Shown here in pieces: positions 36,737-44,080 of a DNA stretch of 44,080 bases (its first letter is position 1; the number at the start of each line of letters is the position of its first letter). Origin of the DNA: Nitriliruptoraceae bacterium (GTDB lineage Bacteria > Actinomycetota > Nitriliruptoria > Nitriliruptorales > Nitriliruptoraceae). The notes beneath the pieces are model-generated. The model saw only the letters and a program-made list of their open reading frames with translations. It was not told where the DNA came from and did no database searches. The stretch is from the NCBI GenBank assembly GCA_003563915.1, contig PWTE01000337.1:1-44080 (forward strand), given 5' to 3'. A program made the translations under genes and the position numbers.

Positions 36737-37633
36737 GTGGCGCGCGTGCACTGCCCAGACTGTGAGATGGCGGTCGTCGTCGATCCGCTCGGCATCTGTC
36801 CCGAGGGACACCGGGTCGGCGCCGACGCCGGCCGCATCGAAGCCGCGATCGGCGACGCCACCCCGCACCCCGACGAGCCAGAACCGTGGTCGGCGGTCGT
36901 CGAGGCCCTCGAGGTCGACGACGAGGCGGACGCGCCGCGTGAGATCCGGCCCATCTCGATGGAGTCGATGGAGGCCGAGGCAGCACCTGAGGCATCCCCT
37001 GCGCCCACGGGAAGCGCGGACGCGAACGTGCCCGACCCGATGGACAGCGACGACGTCCTCCGCGAACTGCACGCCCTGAGCGGGTTCGACACGCCTGCTG
37101 ACGACACGTCGGGCCCACCACCCCCCGAACCCTCCAGCAACAACGCCAGCCCGGCGCCCCCGTCCACGCAGGCCCCGCACCCGCGGGACGTCCCGCCGCC
37201 ACCGGTCGCGGGGTGGCCCTCGCCCAACGTGCCGAACGCGGCGCCACCGCCACCGGACCTGGACGCGTCGGAGGCCGTCGGCGGCCCGCCTCCGCCGACC
37301 CGCCGTCGTGCGCCCGCCGCACGAACGGAGGAGAGCCTCGACGCGATCGCGGAGCTGTCCGCGCTCTTCGACGATCTCGACGATGCCAGGAGCGCGCAGG
37401 ACACGCCACCACCGCCTCCGACCGGGACCGCACCGCAGAGCGCAACAGGCGAACGCCTGGCCACCGTCTCGCACCTCCCGGTGAAGCACCTGCCGGACGA
37501 ACCTGCCCCCCATCAGGACCGCGAGACCGCACCGGACGACAGCGGGTTCGCGACGGCGTCACAGGGTTCGGGGGAAGGTGTGGACTGGAGCCACTTCACC
37601 GCGCGGGGCAAGAAGCGTCGGTTCGGCCGGTGA
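36737..37633 (+). CDS. Zinc-ribbon, proline-rich hypothetical protein
   Basis: The gene encodes 298 residues. The N-terminal 25 residues (MARVHCPDCEMAVVVD...GICPEGH) hold a CxxC and a further Cys-x-x-x-His, fitting a short zinc ribbon. The middle 60-240 is acidic and Pro/Ala-rich with runs of four to five Pro, probably disordered. The C-terminus is highly basic and conserved-looking (VDWSHFTARGKKRRFGR), perhaps an interaction motif. GTG 36737 follows AGGAG by six bases. No membrane segment or enzyme domain is visible; I do not recognise the family. Confidence 0.75.
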   Translation: MARVHCPDCEMAVVVDPLGICPEGHRVGADAGRIEAAIGDATPHPDEPEPWSAVVEALEVDDEADAPREIRPISMESMEAEAAPEASPAPTGSADANVPDPMDSDDVLRELHALSGFDTPADDTSGPPPPEPSSNNASPAPPSTQAPHPRDVPPPPVAGWPSPNVPNAAPPPPDLDASEAVGGPPPPTRRRAPAARTEESLDAIAELSALFDDLDDARSAQDTPPPPPTGTAPQSATGERLATVSHLPVKHLPDEPAPHQDRETAPDDSGFATASQGSGEGVDWSHFTARGKKRRFGR

Positions 37634-37659
37634 GCCACCGACGCACCGTCGGGGGCGTA

Positions 37660-37689
37660 AGCGACCGCGGCCATACGGCCGCGGTCGCT
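37660..37689 (+). terminator. Strong hairpin after the zinc-ribbon gene
   Basis: A perfect 13-bp stem (AGCGACCGCGGCC with its complement) and a 4-nt loop ATAC, 27 bp past the stop. There is no T-run, but stability alone suggests a terminator between the zinc-ribbon gene and the MerR-like gene. Confidence 0.6.
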
Positions 37690-37782
37690 GCATGTCGTAG
37701 CCTGCTGCCGGGTCGAACCACCGTCGCGACGTGACGGCAGAGGGACGGCCGCTTCCCGACCCGCGCCTCGAGGGCCAGGCGG

Positions 37783-38331
37783 ATGACCAACCAGCACGTC
37801 CCGGACGGTGAGCACCGCCTCGACCGGCCCGACGCTGCGCTCGCCGACGCGATGGTCGACGACGAACACGCGGCGCTCGATCTCGACGGGTTGGCGGCCG
37901 AGGTGGGAGCGACCCGCGCGCTCCTCGAGGCGGTCGAGCGCGCGGGTCTCCTGCTGCCCCACCACCTCGACGACGACGGGACGGCGCGCTACTCCGCCGC
38001 CGATGTCGAGGCGGTACGGGCGGGACTCGTCCTGCTCGACGCTGGGCTCCCCCTGGGCGAGCTCCTGGACATCGCGCGGCGCACCGACGCGGCCGTGACC
38101 CAGATCGCCGACCCTGCGGTCGACGCCTTCCTGCGGTTCGTCCGCGATCCGGTCCGCGGCACCTCCGGGTCGGACGACGAAGCGGCCGAACGGCTGGTCA
38201 CCGCGTACCAACAGATGCTGCCCGCCACGGAACGACTGGTCGCCCACCACCTGCGACGACGGTTGCTCGCGACCGCGGCCGCCCGGCTGTCGGCGGAGCT
38301 CCAGCAGGATCACGGCGAGGCCAACCCGTGA
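37783..38331 (+). CDS. MerR-like helix-turn-helix protein
   Basis: A 182-residue protein. Residues 33-100 follow the MerR DNA-binding pattern: LDGLAAEVGATRALLEAVERAGLL (helix-turn-helix), then a wing-like HHLDDDGTARYSAADVEAVRAGL and the helix LLDAGLPLGELLDIAR. The C-terminal 80 residues are helical with no metal-binding Cys, so the effector is unknown. Its stop overlaps the menF start (GTGA), suggesting it regulates or responds to menaquinone synthesis. It might also be a non-DNA-binding relative; the divergent recognition helix keeps confidence moderate. Confidence 0.72.
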   Translation: MTNQHVPDGEHRLDRPDAALADAMVDDEHAALDLDGLAAEVGATRALLEAVERAGLLLPHHLDDDGTARYSAADVEAVRAGLVLLDAGLPLGELLDIARRTDAAVTQIADPAVDAFLRFVRDPVRGTSGSDDEAAERLVTAYQQMLPATERLVAHHLRRRLLATAAARLSAELQQDHGEANP

Positions 38332-39563
38332 CCCTCACGGTCCACACCGTGGCGTTCGACGACGCCCGGCCACTGCTCGACCTGGTCCCGGTCGCGCATC
38401 CGCTGGCCTGGGTGCGGGACGGCCAGGGGCTGGTCGCCTGGGGCGCCGCGGCCCGTCTCGAGCCAGGACCGGGACCGCAGCGGTTCGAGGCCGCGGACCG
38501 GGCGCTACGCCACCTCGGTGAGCAGGCGCGCATCACCGACGAGGTCGGGGGGCCTGGCGGCGGGCTCATCGGGATCGGCTCCTTCAGCTTCGACCATGAC
38601 GCGCCGGGATCGGTCCTGGTGGTCCCGGAGGTGACCGTGGGCCGCCGCGATGGGGTCACCTGGCTGACGACGATCACCGAGGGGGAAGGCCCGGCGGGGC
38701 CGCTCCCCGGTATTGGGACACCACCGCCGCCGACACGGGACCGTCCCCGGTACGCCGGATCGTCGAACCCGGACCTGCGTTGGCTCGAGGCGGTAGCGAC
38801 CGCCGTCGAGCGGATCCAGGCCGGAGAGGCCGACAAGGTCGTCCTGGCTCGCGACGTCGCCGTGTGGGCCCGGGAGGTCTTCGACGAGGTCGACCTGGCC
38901 CGCCGGCTGACGGCCCGGTTCCCCCGCTGCCACACCTTCGTGGTGGACGGACTCGTCGGCGCGACCCCGGAGCTGCTGCTCTCCCGGCGCGGTGACGCCG
39001 TGACGTCCCGGGTGCTCGCCGGCACCGTCGGTCGGTCGGACGACGAGGCCGAGGACGCGGCGCTCGGAGCCCAGCTGCTGGCCTCGGAGAAGGACCTCTG
39101 GGAGCACCAGCTGGCGGCGGACTCGGTCCGCGAGGCACTCGCGCCACGTTGCGAGCTGCTCGACCACGATGCTGCTCCCCGGTTGTTGCGGCTGGACAAC
39201 GTCCAGCACCTGGCCACCACCTTCGAAGGGCGGCTCGCGGCGCCGGCGAGCTCCCTGGAACTGGTGGCGGAGCTGCACCCCACCGCCGCGGTGGGTGGGA
39301 CCCCTCGGGACGCCGCCCTCGCGATGCTCCGCGACCTCGAGGGGATGGACCGGGGCCGTTACGCCGCCCCGGTCGGGTGGACGACGCTCGACGGTGACGG
39401 CGAGTGGGGCATCGCGTTGCGGTGCGCCCAACTCGAAGGTGCACGGGCCCGGCTGTTCGCCGGGGTCGGCGTGGTCGCCGCCTCCCTGCCCGAGGCCGAG
39501 CTCGAGGAGACCCGGCTCAAGCTGCTCGCGATGCAGGCCGCGCTCGATCCGACCGGTGTGTGA
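38328..39563 (+). CDS. menF: Isochorismate synthase
   Basis: A 411-residue chorismate-using enzyme giving isochorismate, the first committed step of the Men pathway. Key residues in order: Lys170 (DKVVLARDV, general base), Glu216 (GATPELLLSR), LAGTVGR at 230-236, His295, LHPTAAVGG at 316-324, GRYAAPVGW at 343-351, AGVGVVAAS at 378-386 and Lys398. GTG 38328 overlaps the upstream MerR-like gene. An isochorismate synthase feeding a siderophore (EntC type) is possible by sequence, but convergence with menD settles it as MenF. Confidence 0.94.
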   Translation: MTLTVHTVAFDDARPLLDLVPVAHPLAWVRDGQGLVAWGAAARLEPGPGPQRFEAADRALRHLGEQARITDEVGGPGGGLIGIGSFSFDHDAPGSVLVVPEVTVGRRDGVTWLTTITEGEGPAGPLPGIGTPPPPTRDRPRYAGSSNPDLRWLEAVATAVERIQAGEADKVVLARDVAVWAREVFDEVDLARRLTARFPRCHTFVVDGLVGATPELLLSRRGDAVTSRVLAGTVGRSDDEAEDAALGAQLLASEKDLWEHQLAADSVREALAPRCELLDHDAAPRLLRLDNVQHLATTFEGRLAAPASSLELVAELHPTAAVGGTPRDAALAMLRDLEGMDRGRYAAPVGWTTLDGDGEWGIALRCAQLEGARARLFAGVGVVAASLPEAELEETRLKLLAMQAALDPTGV

Positions 39564-39585
39564 GGTCCCAGGTGCACCGCGGCAC

Positions 39586-39597
39586 GTGAGGCCTCAC
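39586..39597. terminator. Palindrome at the menF/menD convergence
   Basis: GTGAGGCCTCAC, a perfect 12-bp palindrome 23 bp after the menF stop. Part of a two-hairpin spacer between convergent genes. Confidence 0.35.
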
Positions 39598-39607
39598 ACG
39601 ACGCAGC

Positions 39608-39641
39608 GAGCGGGCCACCGGATGCCCGGAACCGCCCGCTC
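39608..39641. terminator. Hairpin between convergent menF and menD
   Basis: GAGCGGGC (39608-39615) pairs with GCCCGCTC (39634-39641), with nested CCGG/CCGG pairing. A likely bidirectional terminator lying 14 bp before the menD stop. Confidence 0.45.
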
Positions 39642-39654
39642 GGCACGCGGGAGC

Positions 39655-41499
39655 TCAGGCCAGCCCGTCGATGGCTGCGTGCGCCGCCTCGGTCATCCGG
39701 CGGTGCAGCGCGACGTTCGCCGCACGATCCGTCCGCACGTGCACGACGTGGACCCCGCCGGCGTCGACCGCGGCGGTCACCGCAGGCATGAGCGCATCGA
39801 CCTCCTCCACCAGCTGGTAGCCCAGCTCGTGGAAGCTCGCGAGCCGCGCCAGGTCCCGGCCGTGCGGCGTACCGAACACCCGCTCGAAGGAGCCAGGGAA
39901 GCGTGCTTGGGGCAGGAACGAGAAGATGCCGCCACCGTCGTTGTCCACCACGACGAACACCGCGTCGAGGCGTTCCGCCGCGGGCGAGAGCAGGAACCCG
40001 TTGGCGTCGTGGAGCAGCGACAGGTCGCCCACGAGCGCCACGACCGGTCCGCCGATCAGCGCTGCGCCCACGGCCTCCGGCGCGCCGGACAGGGCGGGAT
40101 CGGCCCCGGCCGCCAGGGCGACCCCCAACGTCGTGGACACGACACCGTCGATCCCGGAGGCGCCACGGTTGGTCACGAACCGCAGTCCTCGGCGGGGCGC
40201 CATGGTGAGATCGAGATCGCGGATGGGCATCGACGACGCCACCACCAGCGTGGCGCCGTCAGGGAGGCCAGCCGCCAGGTCCCGCGCGACCCGCGGCTCG
40301 GACGGGAGATCGTCGGCGTCGAGCACCGCGTCGACGGCGGATCCCACCGCGGCGTCCGCGGCACGCCACGCGTCACCCCACACGGAGGACGCGGGTCCGC
40401 CGAGCTGCGCCGCCAGCGTCGCGCACGTCTCCGCGGTGTCCGCCACGACCAGTTCACTGACGGCTCGCTCCGGGTCGTGCCAGGAGCCGTCGGGGTCGAG
40501 CAGCACCTGCGGCACCTTCGCGCCGAGGTGGGACGCCACCGCCCGCGACAGACCCGTGCGTCCGACCCGGAGGACCAGATCCGGGGTGTGCGCCCGCGCG
40601 AACCCCGGGTGCGAGACCAGGTAGTGACCGTGCCGCAGCGCCGTCGTCGGGTCAGCCCGGGTTCCTGAGCTCGCCTCGGCCAGGATCGGCCAGCCCGTGG
40701 CGCGCGCCAGGTCGTGGAGGGGGCCGGCGGGGTCTCCCGCCGAACCGATCGGGGGGAGGCTGCCGACCACGATCAGCCCCCGCTCGGTGGCCAGCATCCG
40801 GCCGGCGAGCCCCGCCACCTCGACGTCCGGCAGGTGTCGAGGGGGACGTGACACGGCGACCCACGGTCGCCGATCGGTGCGACCGTCCAGAGGGTGGGAC
40901 CACGTAGCCACGGGGCTGCGCCCGTCGTCCGCGAGCGGCACGGTCGGCTCGCGGAACCCCAGATCGAGCTGCACCGGGCCGGCGGCGGCCGTGCCGCTGA
41001 CGCTGCCGGCGACGCCCAGGCTGGCCGCCACCGCGCGCCCGACGGTGGACCGCCACAGGGCCACACTCTCCGGTCGGTCCTCCGCGACCCCCAGATCGAC
41101 GGACCACCTCGCCGCGGTCCCGAACAGTCCCACCTGATCGATGGCCTGGTTCGCCCCGGTGTGCCGCAGCTCCGGAGGTCGGTCCGCGGTCAGGACCAAC
41201 AGGGGGACGTGACCGGTGTCGGCCTCGATGACCGCGGGGTGCAGGTGTGCCACGGCGCTGCCGGAGGTGACGACCACCGGTGCCGGACGGCCGGTGGCAC
41301 GGCCGAGCCCGAGGGCGAGGAACCCGGCGGAGCGCTCATCGAGCTCGACGTGCAGCCGGACACGCGGGTCGTCGTGGAGGGCCATGGCCAGTGCAGCCGA
41401 GCGCGAGCCGGGGGCGAGCACCGCATCGGTGACGCCGCATCGCGCGAGTTCGTCGACGACCACCATCGCCAGGGCGTGGGAGGGGTTCTCGGCGCGCAT
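39655..41499 (-). CDS. menD: SEPHCHC synthase (MenD)
   Basis: A 614-residue thiamin-diphosphate enzyme that joins isochorismate and 2-oxoglutarate. The N-terminal PYR domain has VLAPGSRSAALAMAL and the catalytic Glu55 (ELDERSAGF), and the SGSAVAHLHPAVIEA loop follows. The C-terminal ThDP/Mg motif is GDLSLLHDANGF at about 491-502 with DNDGGGIFSFL at about 519-529. ATG 41499 has GAGGAAG upstream. Length is at the upper end of the family. It is the last gene of the menA-menC-menD run, 26 bp after menC. Confidence 0.96.
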   Translation of the reverse strand: MRAENPSHALAMVVVDELARCGVTDAVLAPGSRSAALAMALHDDPRVRLHVELDERSAGFLALGLGRATGRPAPVVVTSGSAVAHLHPAVIEADTGHVPLLVLTADRPPELRHTGANQAIDQVGLFGTAARWSVDLGVAEDRPESVALWRSTVGRAVAASLGVAGSVSGTAAAGPVQLDLGFREPTVPLADDGRSPVATWSHPLDGRTDRRPWVAVSRPPRHLPDVEVAGLAGRMLATERGLIVVGSLPPIGSAGDPAGPLHDLARATGWPILAEASSGTRADPTTALRHGHYLVSHPGFARAHTPDLVLRVGRTGLSRAVASHLGAKVPQVLLDPDGSWHDPERAVSELVVADTAETCATLAAQLGGPASSVWGDAWRAADAAVGSAVDAVLDADDLPSEPRVARDLAAGLPDGATLVVASSMPIRDLDLTMAPRRGLRFVTNRGASGIDGVVSTTLGVALAAGADPALSGAPEAVGAALIGGPVVALVGDLSLLHDANGFLLSPAAERLDAVFVVVDNDGGGIFSFLPQARFPGSFERVFGTPHGRDLARLASFHELGYQLVEEVDALMPAVTAAVDAGGVHVVHVRTDRAANVALHRRMTEAAHAAIDGLA

Positions 41500-41525
41500 C
41501 GCTTCCTCGGGGGGTCCGGGCGGTG

Positions 41526-42524
41526 TCAGCCGGTCGGGGCGTCGGGAGGGGTGTCACCATCCACGACCTGGGAGGCCGCGCGCAACCGTTCGAGCCACGC
41601 CGCGGTCTCGTCGGGACCGGGGGCCGCCTGGTCGAGCGAAGCCGGATCCGGCGCGACGCGACGCACCGGGAGCAGGCCGTCGCGCGGGACGAGCGGGGCG
41701 TCGGTGACGTCGCTGGCGAGCAACGCGGCGGTCCCGAGCCCGCAGTCGTACGGCAGCTCCGGTAGTGCCGCCGCGAAGGCGACGCCCGCCGCCAGCCCGA
41801 CGGAGGACTCCAACGCGGACGAGACGACGACCGGGAGGCCCGCCGCCTCGGCCACCGCCAGAGCGGGTCGCACGCCGCCGAGGGGTTGCACCTTCAGCAC
41901 CAACACGTCGACCGCGTCGGTCCGCGCCGCACGCAGCGGGTCCTCGGCGGTACGGATCGACTCGTCCGCGGCGATAGGGGCGACCGCGCGGCGGCGGACC
42001 TCGCGGAGCTCCTCCAGGGTGCGACAGGGCTGCTCCACGTACTCCAGTCCGTCCGCGGCACGGTCCAGTCGAGCGATGGCGAGCACCGCGGACTCGACGT
42101 CCCAGGCACCGTTGGCGTCCACGCGCAGTCGGCCCTCCGGACCCAGGGCATCCCGGACCGCCGCGACCCGGTCGACGTCCGTCGCCAGGTCCTGCCCGGT
42201 CTCCGCGACCTTGACCTTCGCGGTACGGCAGCCCGAACCTGCAGCCAGCCGGTGGGCCTGCTGTGGATCGACCGCGGGGATCGTCGTGTTGACCGCCACC
42301 TCGGTGCGGAGGGGGGTGGGGAACGGTTGCGTGGCGGCCTCACGGGCGGCCAGCAGCCAGCGTGCGGCGTAGACGGGGCCGTACTCGGGGAACGGGGAGA
42401 ACTCGCCCCATCCGGCGGGGCCCCGCAACAACAGACCGGTGCGTTCGGTGAGCCCCCGGAAGCGCACACGCATGGGCAGCCGGTAGGCGCGGAGATCGCT
42501 GATGGCGACGGCGGGATCGGACAT
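41526..42524 (-). CDS. menC: o-Succinylbenzoate synthase
   Basis: A 332-residue enolase-superfamily dehydratase. It has the KxK motif at Lys103/Lys105 (TAKVKVAETG), metal ligands Asp136 (VDANGAWD), Glu164 (VEQPC) and Asp187 (AADES), and the second base Lys211 (VLKVQPLGG). This matches the actinobacterial MenC type. ATG 42524 is 2 bp after the menA stop. Confidence 0.95.
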   Translation of the reverse strand: MSDPAVAISDLRAYRLPMRVRFRGLTERTGLLLRGPAGWGEFSPFPEYGPVYAARWLLAAREAATQPFPTPLRTEVAVNTTIPAVDPQQAHRLAAGSGCRTAKVKVAETGQDLATDVDRVAAVRDALGPEGRLRVDANGAWDVESAVLAIARLDRAADGLEYVEQPCRTLEELREVRRRAVAPIAADESIRTAEDPLRAARTDAVDVLVLKVQPLGGVRPALAVAEAAGLPVVVSSALESSVGLAAGVAFAAALPELPYDCGLGTAALLASDVTDAPLVPRDGLLPVRRVAPDPASLDQAAPGPDETAAWLERLRAASQVVDGDTPPDAPTG

Positions 42525-42526
42525 GG

Positions 42527-43483
42527 TCAGCCCGCTCCCGTCGCTGTCGCGGCGGAGCCGATCGCCGGGAGAACGTCGGGAGCGCCGAGCAGGACCCCGA
42601 CGCCGGCCAGTGGGGTCAGCCCCAACCCGACCGCCAGGCCGACACCCAGCAGCAGCTGCACGCGCCCGGTGGCCTCGAGCACCGGGACCAGGCCTGGGCC
42701 GAGGGGAACCCTGCCGGCCTGTCGCAGAGGCATGACCGCGAGCGGTGTGGCGACCAGGCCGAGCAAGGGCCACCACCCGTCGACGACCAGGGCGATCACC
42801 ACCACGCCGACCAGGGCCAGACCGACCAGGGCCTGGTAGAGGCGACGGGTGGCCGGTTCGCCAAGGCGGACCGCCAGGGTCCGCTTCCCGGCCACCTCGT
42901 CGGTCGGGATGTCCCGGAGGTTGTTGACCACCAGCAGGGCGACCGCCAGGAACCCGACCGGCAGCGAGGCGAGCAGCGGGACCAGGGTCAACACACCGTC
43001 CTGGACGTAGGCGGACCCGGCGGTCGCGACGACCCCGAAGAAGACGAAGACGCTGAGCTCACCGAGACCCCGCGACGCGTAGGGCTTGCTGCCTCCCGAG
43101 TAGCCGAGGGTGGCCAGGATGGCCAGCGCGCCGACGAGCAGCAGCTCCCAGCCGACCTGCCACGCCAGGATCAGACCGGCGACCCCCGCCACGGCCAGCA
43201 CGAGCGCCGTGGCCCGCTTCATCTCGGCGGGGCTGATCAGGCCGCTGGCGACAGCCCGGCGCGGCCCGGTGCGCTCGGCGGTGTCGACGCCGCTGAGACC
43301 GTCGAAGAGGTCGTTGGCGTAGTTGACCGCGATCTGCAGCGAGAGTGCGACGGCCAGGGCCAGCACGGCCCGGTCGATGTACAGGTCGCTGACGGGGCGC
43401 ATCGCCGCCGCTGTCCCGACGACCACGGGGGTGACGGCCGCGGGCAGGGTCCGTGGTCGGGCCGCCTCGACGTAGCGGTTCAT
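42527..43483 (-). CDS. menA: 1,4-dihydroxy-2-naphthoate polyprenyltransferase
   Basis: A 318-residue UbiA-family membrane enzyme that attaches the polyprenyl tail to DHNA. Start ATG 43483 gives the typical MNRYVEAARPRTLPAAV. The first Asp-rich motif is YANDLFDGLSG (about 56-66), the second VNNLRDIPTD. About eight to nine hydrophobic segments follow. It likely uses the product of the synthase gene at 17238-18302. Its upstream spacer carries a possible operator/promoter. Confidence 0.95.
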   Translation of the reverse strand: MNRYVEAARPRTLPAAVTPVVVGTAAAMRPVSDLYIDRAVLALAVALSLQIAVNYANDLFDGLSGVDTAERTGPRRAVASGLISPAEMKRATALVLAVAGVAGLILAWQVGWELLLVGALAILATLGYSGGSKPYASRGLGELSVFVFFGVVATAGSAYVQDGVLTLVPLLASLPVGFLAVALLVVNNLRDIPTDEVAGKRTLAVRLGEPATRRLYQALVGLALVGVVVIALVVDGWWPLLGLVATPLAVMPLRQAGRVPLGPGLVPVLEATGRVQLLLGVGLAVGLGLTPLAGVGVLLGAPDVLPAIGSAATATGAG

Positions 43484-43514
43484 CCGATCGCCACCACAGC
43501 CGGACCACGGCCAA

Positions 43515-43562
43515 GTTGTCTGGAGATCTGGCACGGATAACCGTCGAAGGTTTCCAGACAAC
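43515..43562 (-). promoter_or_regulatory. Split 10-bp inverted repeat with candidate promoter, upstream of menA
   Basis: GTTGTCTGGA (43515-43524) and TCCAGACAAC (43553-43562) are perfect complements, 28 bp apart. On the minus strand one half-site overlaps a -35-like TTGTCT and the other lies after a -10-like TATCCG, with 16 bp between the hexamers. This suits a repressor that loops or spans the promoter of the menA-menC-menD unit. Confidence 0.5.
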
Positions 43563-43610
43563 CGCAGGCCGAGCGAGGGTCAGCGCGAGGCCGATCGGGG
43601 GTTGCGGACA

Positions 43611-44080
43611 TCAGTAGTGGTAGGGGTAGGCGGACCAGTCGGGGTCGCGCTTCTCGAGGAAGGCGTCGCGGCCCTCGGCAGCCTCGTCGGTCATGTAGGC
43701 CAGCCGGGTGGCCTCGCCGGCGAAGACCTGCTGGCCGACCAGACCGTCGTCGGTCGCGTTCATCGCGTACTTCAGCATCCGCATCGCCGTCGGGGACTTC
43801 GCCGTGATGCGCCCGGCCCAGTCCAGCGCGACGCTCTCGAGCTCCGCGTGGGGCACGGCGGCGTTCACGGTCCCCATGCGGTGGCCGTCCTCGGCGGTGT
43901 AGGTGTCGCCGAGGAAGAAGATCTCCCGGGCGAACTTCTGCCCCACCTGCTTGGCGAGGTAGGCCGACCCGAACCCCCCGTCGAAGGACGCGACGTCGAG
44001 GTCGGTCTGCTTGAACCTCGCGTGCTCGCGGCTGGCCAGGGTCAGGTCGCAGACGACGTGCAGCGAGTGCCCCCCACCCG
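43611..44080 (-). CDS. menB: 1,4-dihydroxy-2-naphthoyl-CoA synthase, C-terminal part (5' end outside window)
   Basis: Crotonase-fold enzyme that closes the naphthoate ring. The visible 156 codons include GGGHSLHVVCDLTLAS (oxyanion loop), the MenB-specific VASFDGGFGSAYLAKQVGQK, KSPTAMRMLKYAMNA, and the C-terminal EGRDAFLEKRDPDWSAYPYHY pattern. It is upstream of menA on the same strand with a 127-bp spacer, so menB can be read from its own promoter outside the window. Confidence 0.95.
   Translation of the reverse strand, partial: GGGHSLHVVCDLTLASREHARFKQTDLDVASFDGGFGSAYLAKQVGQKFAREIFFLGDTYTAEDGHRMGTVNAAVPHAELESVALDWAGRITAKSPTAMRMLKYAMNATDDGLVGQQVFAGEATRLAYMTDEAAEGRDAFLEKRDPDWSAYPYHY

Noticed and set aside
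38328-39563. Siderophore-type isochorismate synthase (EntC) or anthranilate synthase
   Set aside because: Motifs alone allow EntC, but menD, menC, menA and menB are adjacent and no siderophore genes are present.

Overview
The window is a high-GC, actinobacterial-type chromosome segment with frequent GTG starts, tightly overlapping operons, strong G/C preference at third codon positions and a classical menaquinone (Men) pathway. Content and synteny suggest a deep-branching member of the Actinomycetota, but no 16S or other phylogenetic marker complete enough to name it lies in the window. Nearly all of it is a respiratory-chain locus: two complex I (nuo) gene clusters, the quinone tail synthase, and most of the menaquinone pathway, read mainly on the minus strand.

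Left edge (1-3936). The 5' part of a tuf gene runs off the edge behind three minus-strand tRNA genes (Tyr, Thr, Met). Next come a small PD-(D/E)XK-type nuclease-like gene, and on the plus strand yajQ, a Nei/Fpg-type DNA glycosylase and a DedA-like membrane protein.

nuo cluster 1 (3937-15596, minus) is an 11-gene set, nuoABCDHIJKLMN. It has no nuoEFG, so it has no NADH-oxidising module. Its NuoC and NuoI carry long charged C-terminal tails with four copies of one short helical repeat (three in NuoI, one in NuoC). I do not recognise this repeat from any named domain.

Between the clusters (15817-18302, minus) lie ung, a DUF2993/LmeA-like lipid-binding protein and a long-chain polyprenyl diphosphate synthase. 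They are coupled by overlaps to the end of cluster 2.

nuo cluster 2 (18299-34206, minus) is a full 14-gene set, nuoA to nuoN, with all the expected Fe-S, FMN and proton-channel signatures. The nuoB-nuoC junction holds a 65-bp tandem duplication that forms two consecutive 22-codon micro-ORFs. These are chained to nuoB, to each other and to nuoC by ATGA stop/start overlaps.

Right part (34330-44080). Here are a geranylgeranyl-reductase-family flavoprotein (MenJ-like), the menaquinone methyltransferase (ubiE/menG), a zinc-ribbon protein, a MerR-like regulator coupled to isochorismate synthase (menF), then menD, menC, menA and the 3' part of menB. menE and menH are not in the window.

As a working model, the men genes make the DHNA head group, the polyprenyl synthase makes the tail, MenA joins them, UbiE methylates the ring and the reductase saturates part of the tail. 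Complex I-2 feeds NADH electrons into this menaquinone pool, and complex I-1 feeds electrons from an unidentified, probably non-NADH, donor. The repeat-bearing tails of NuoC1 and NuoI1 are the best candidates for undescribed biology, possibly as a docking or scaffolding device on the peripheral arm.
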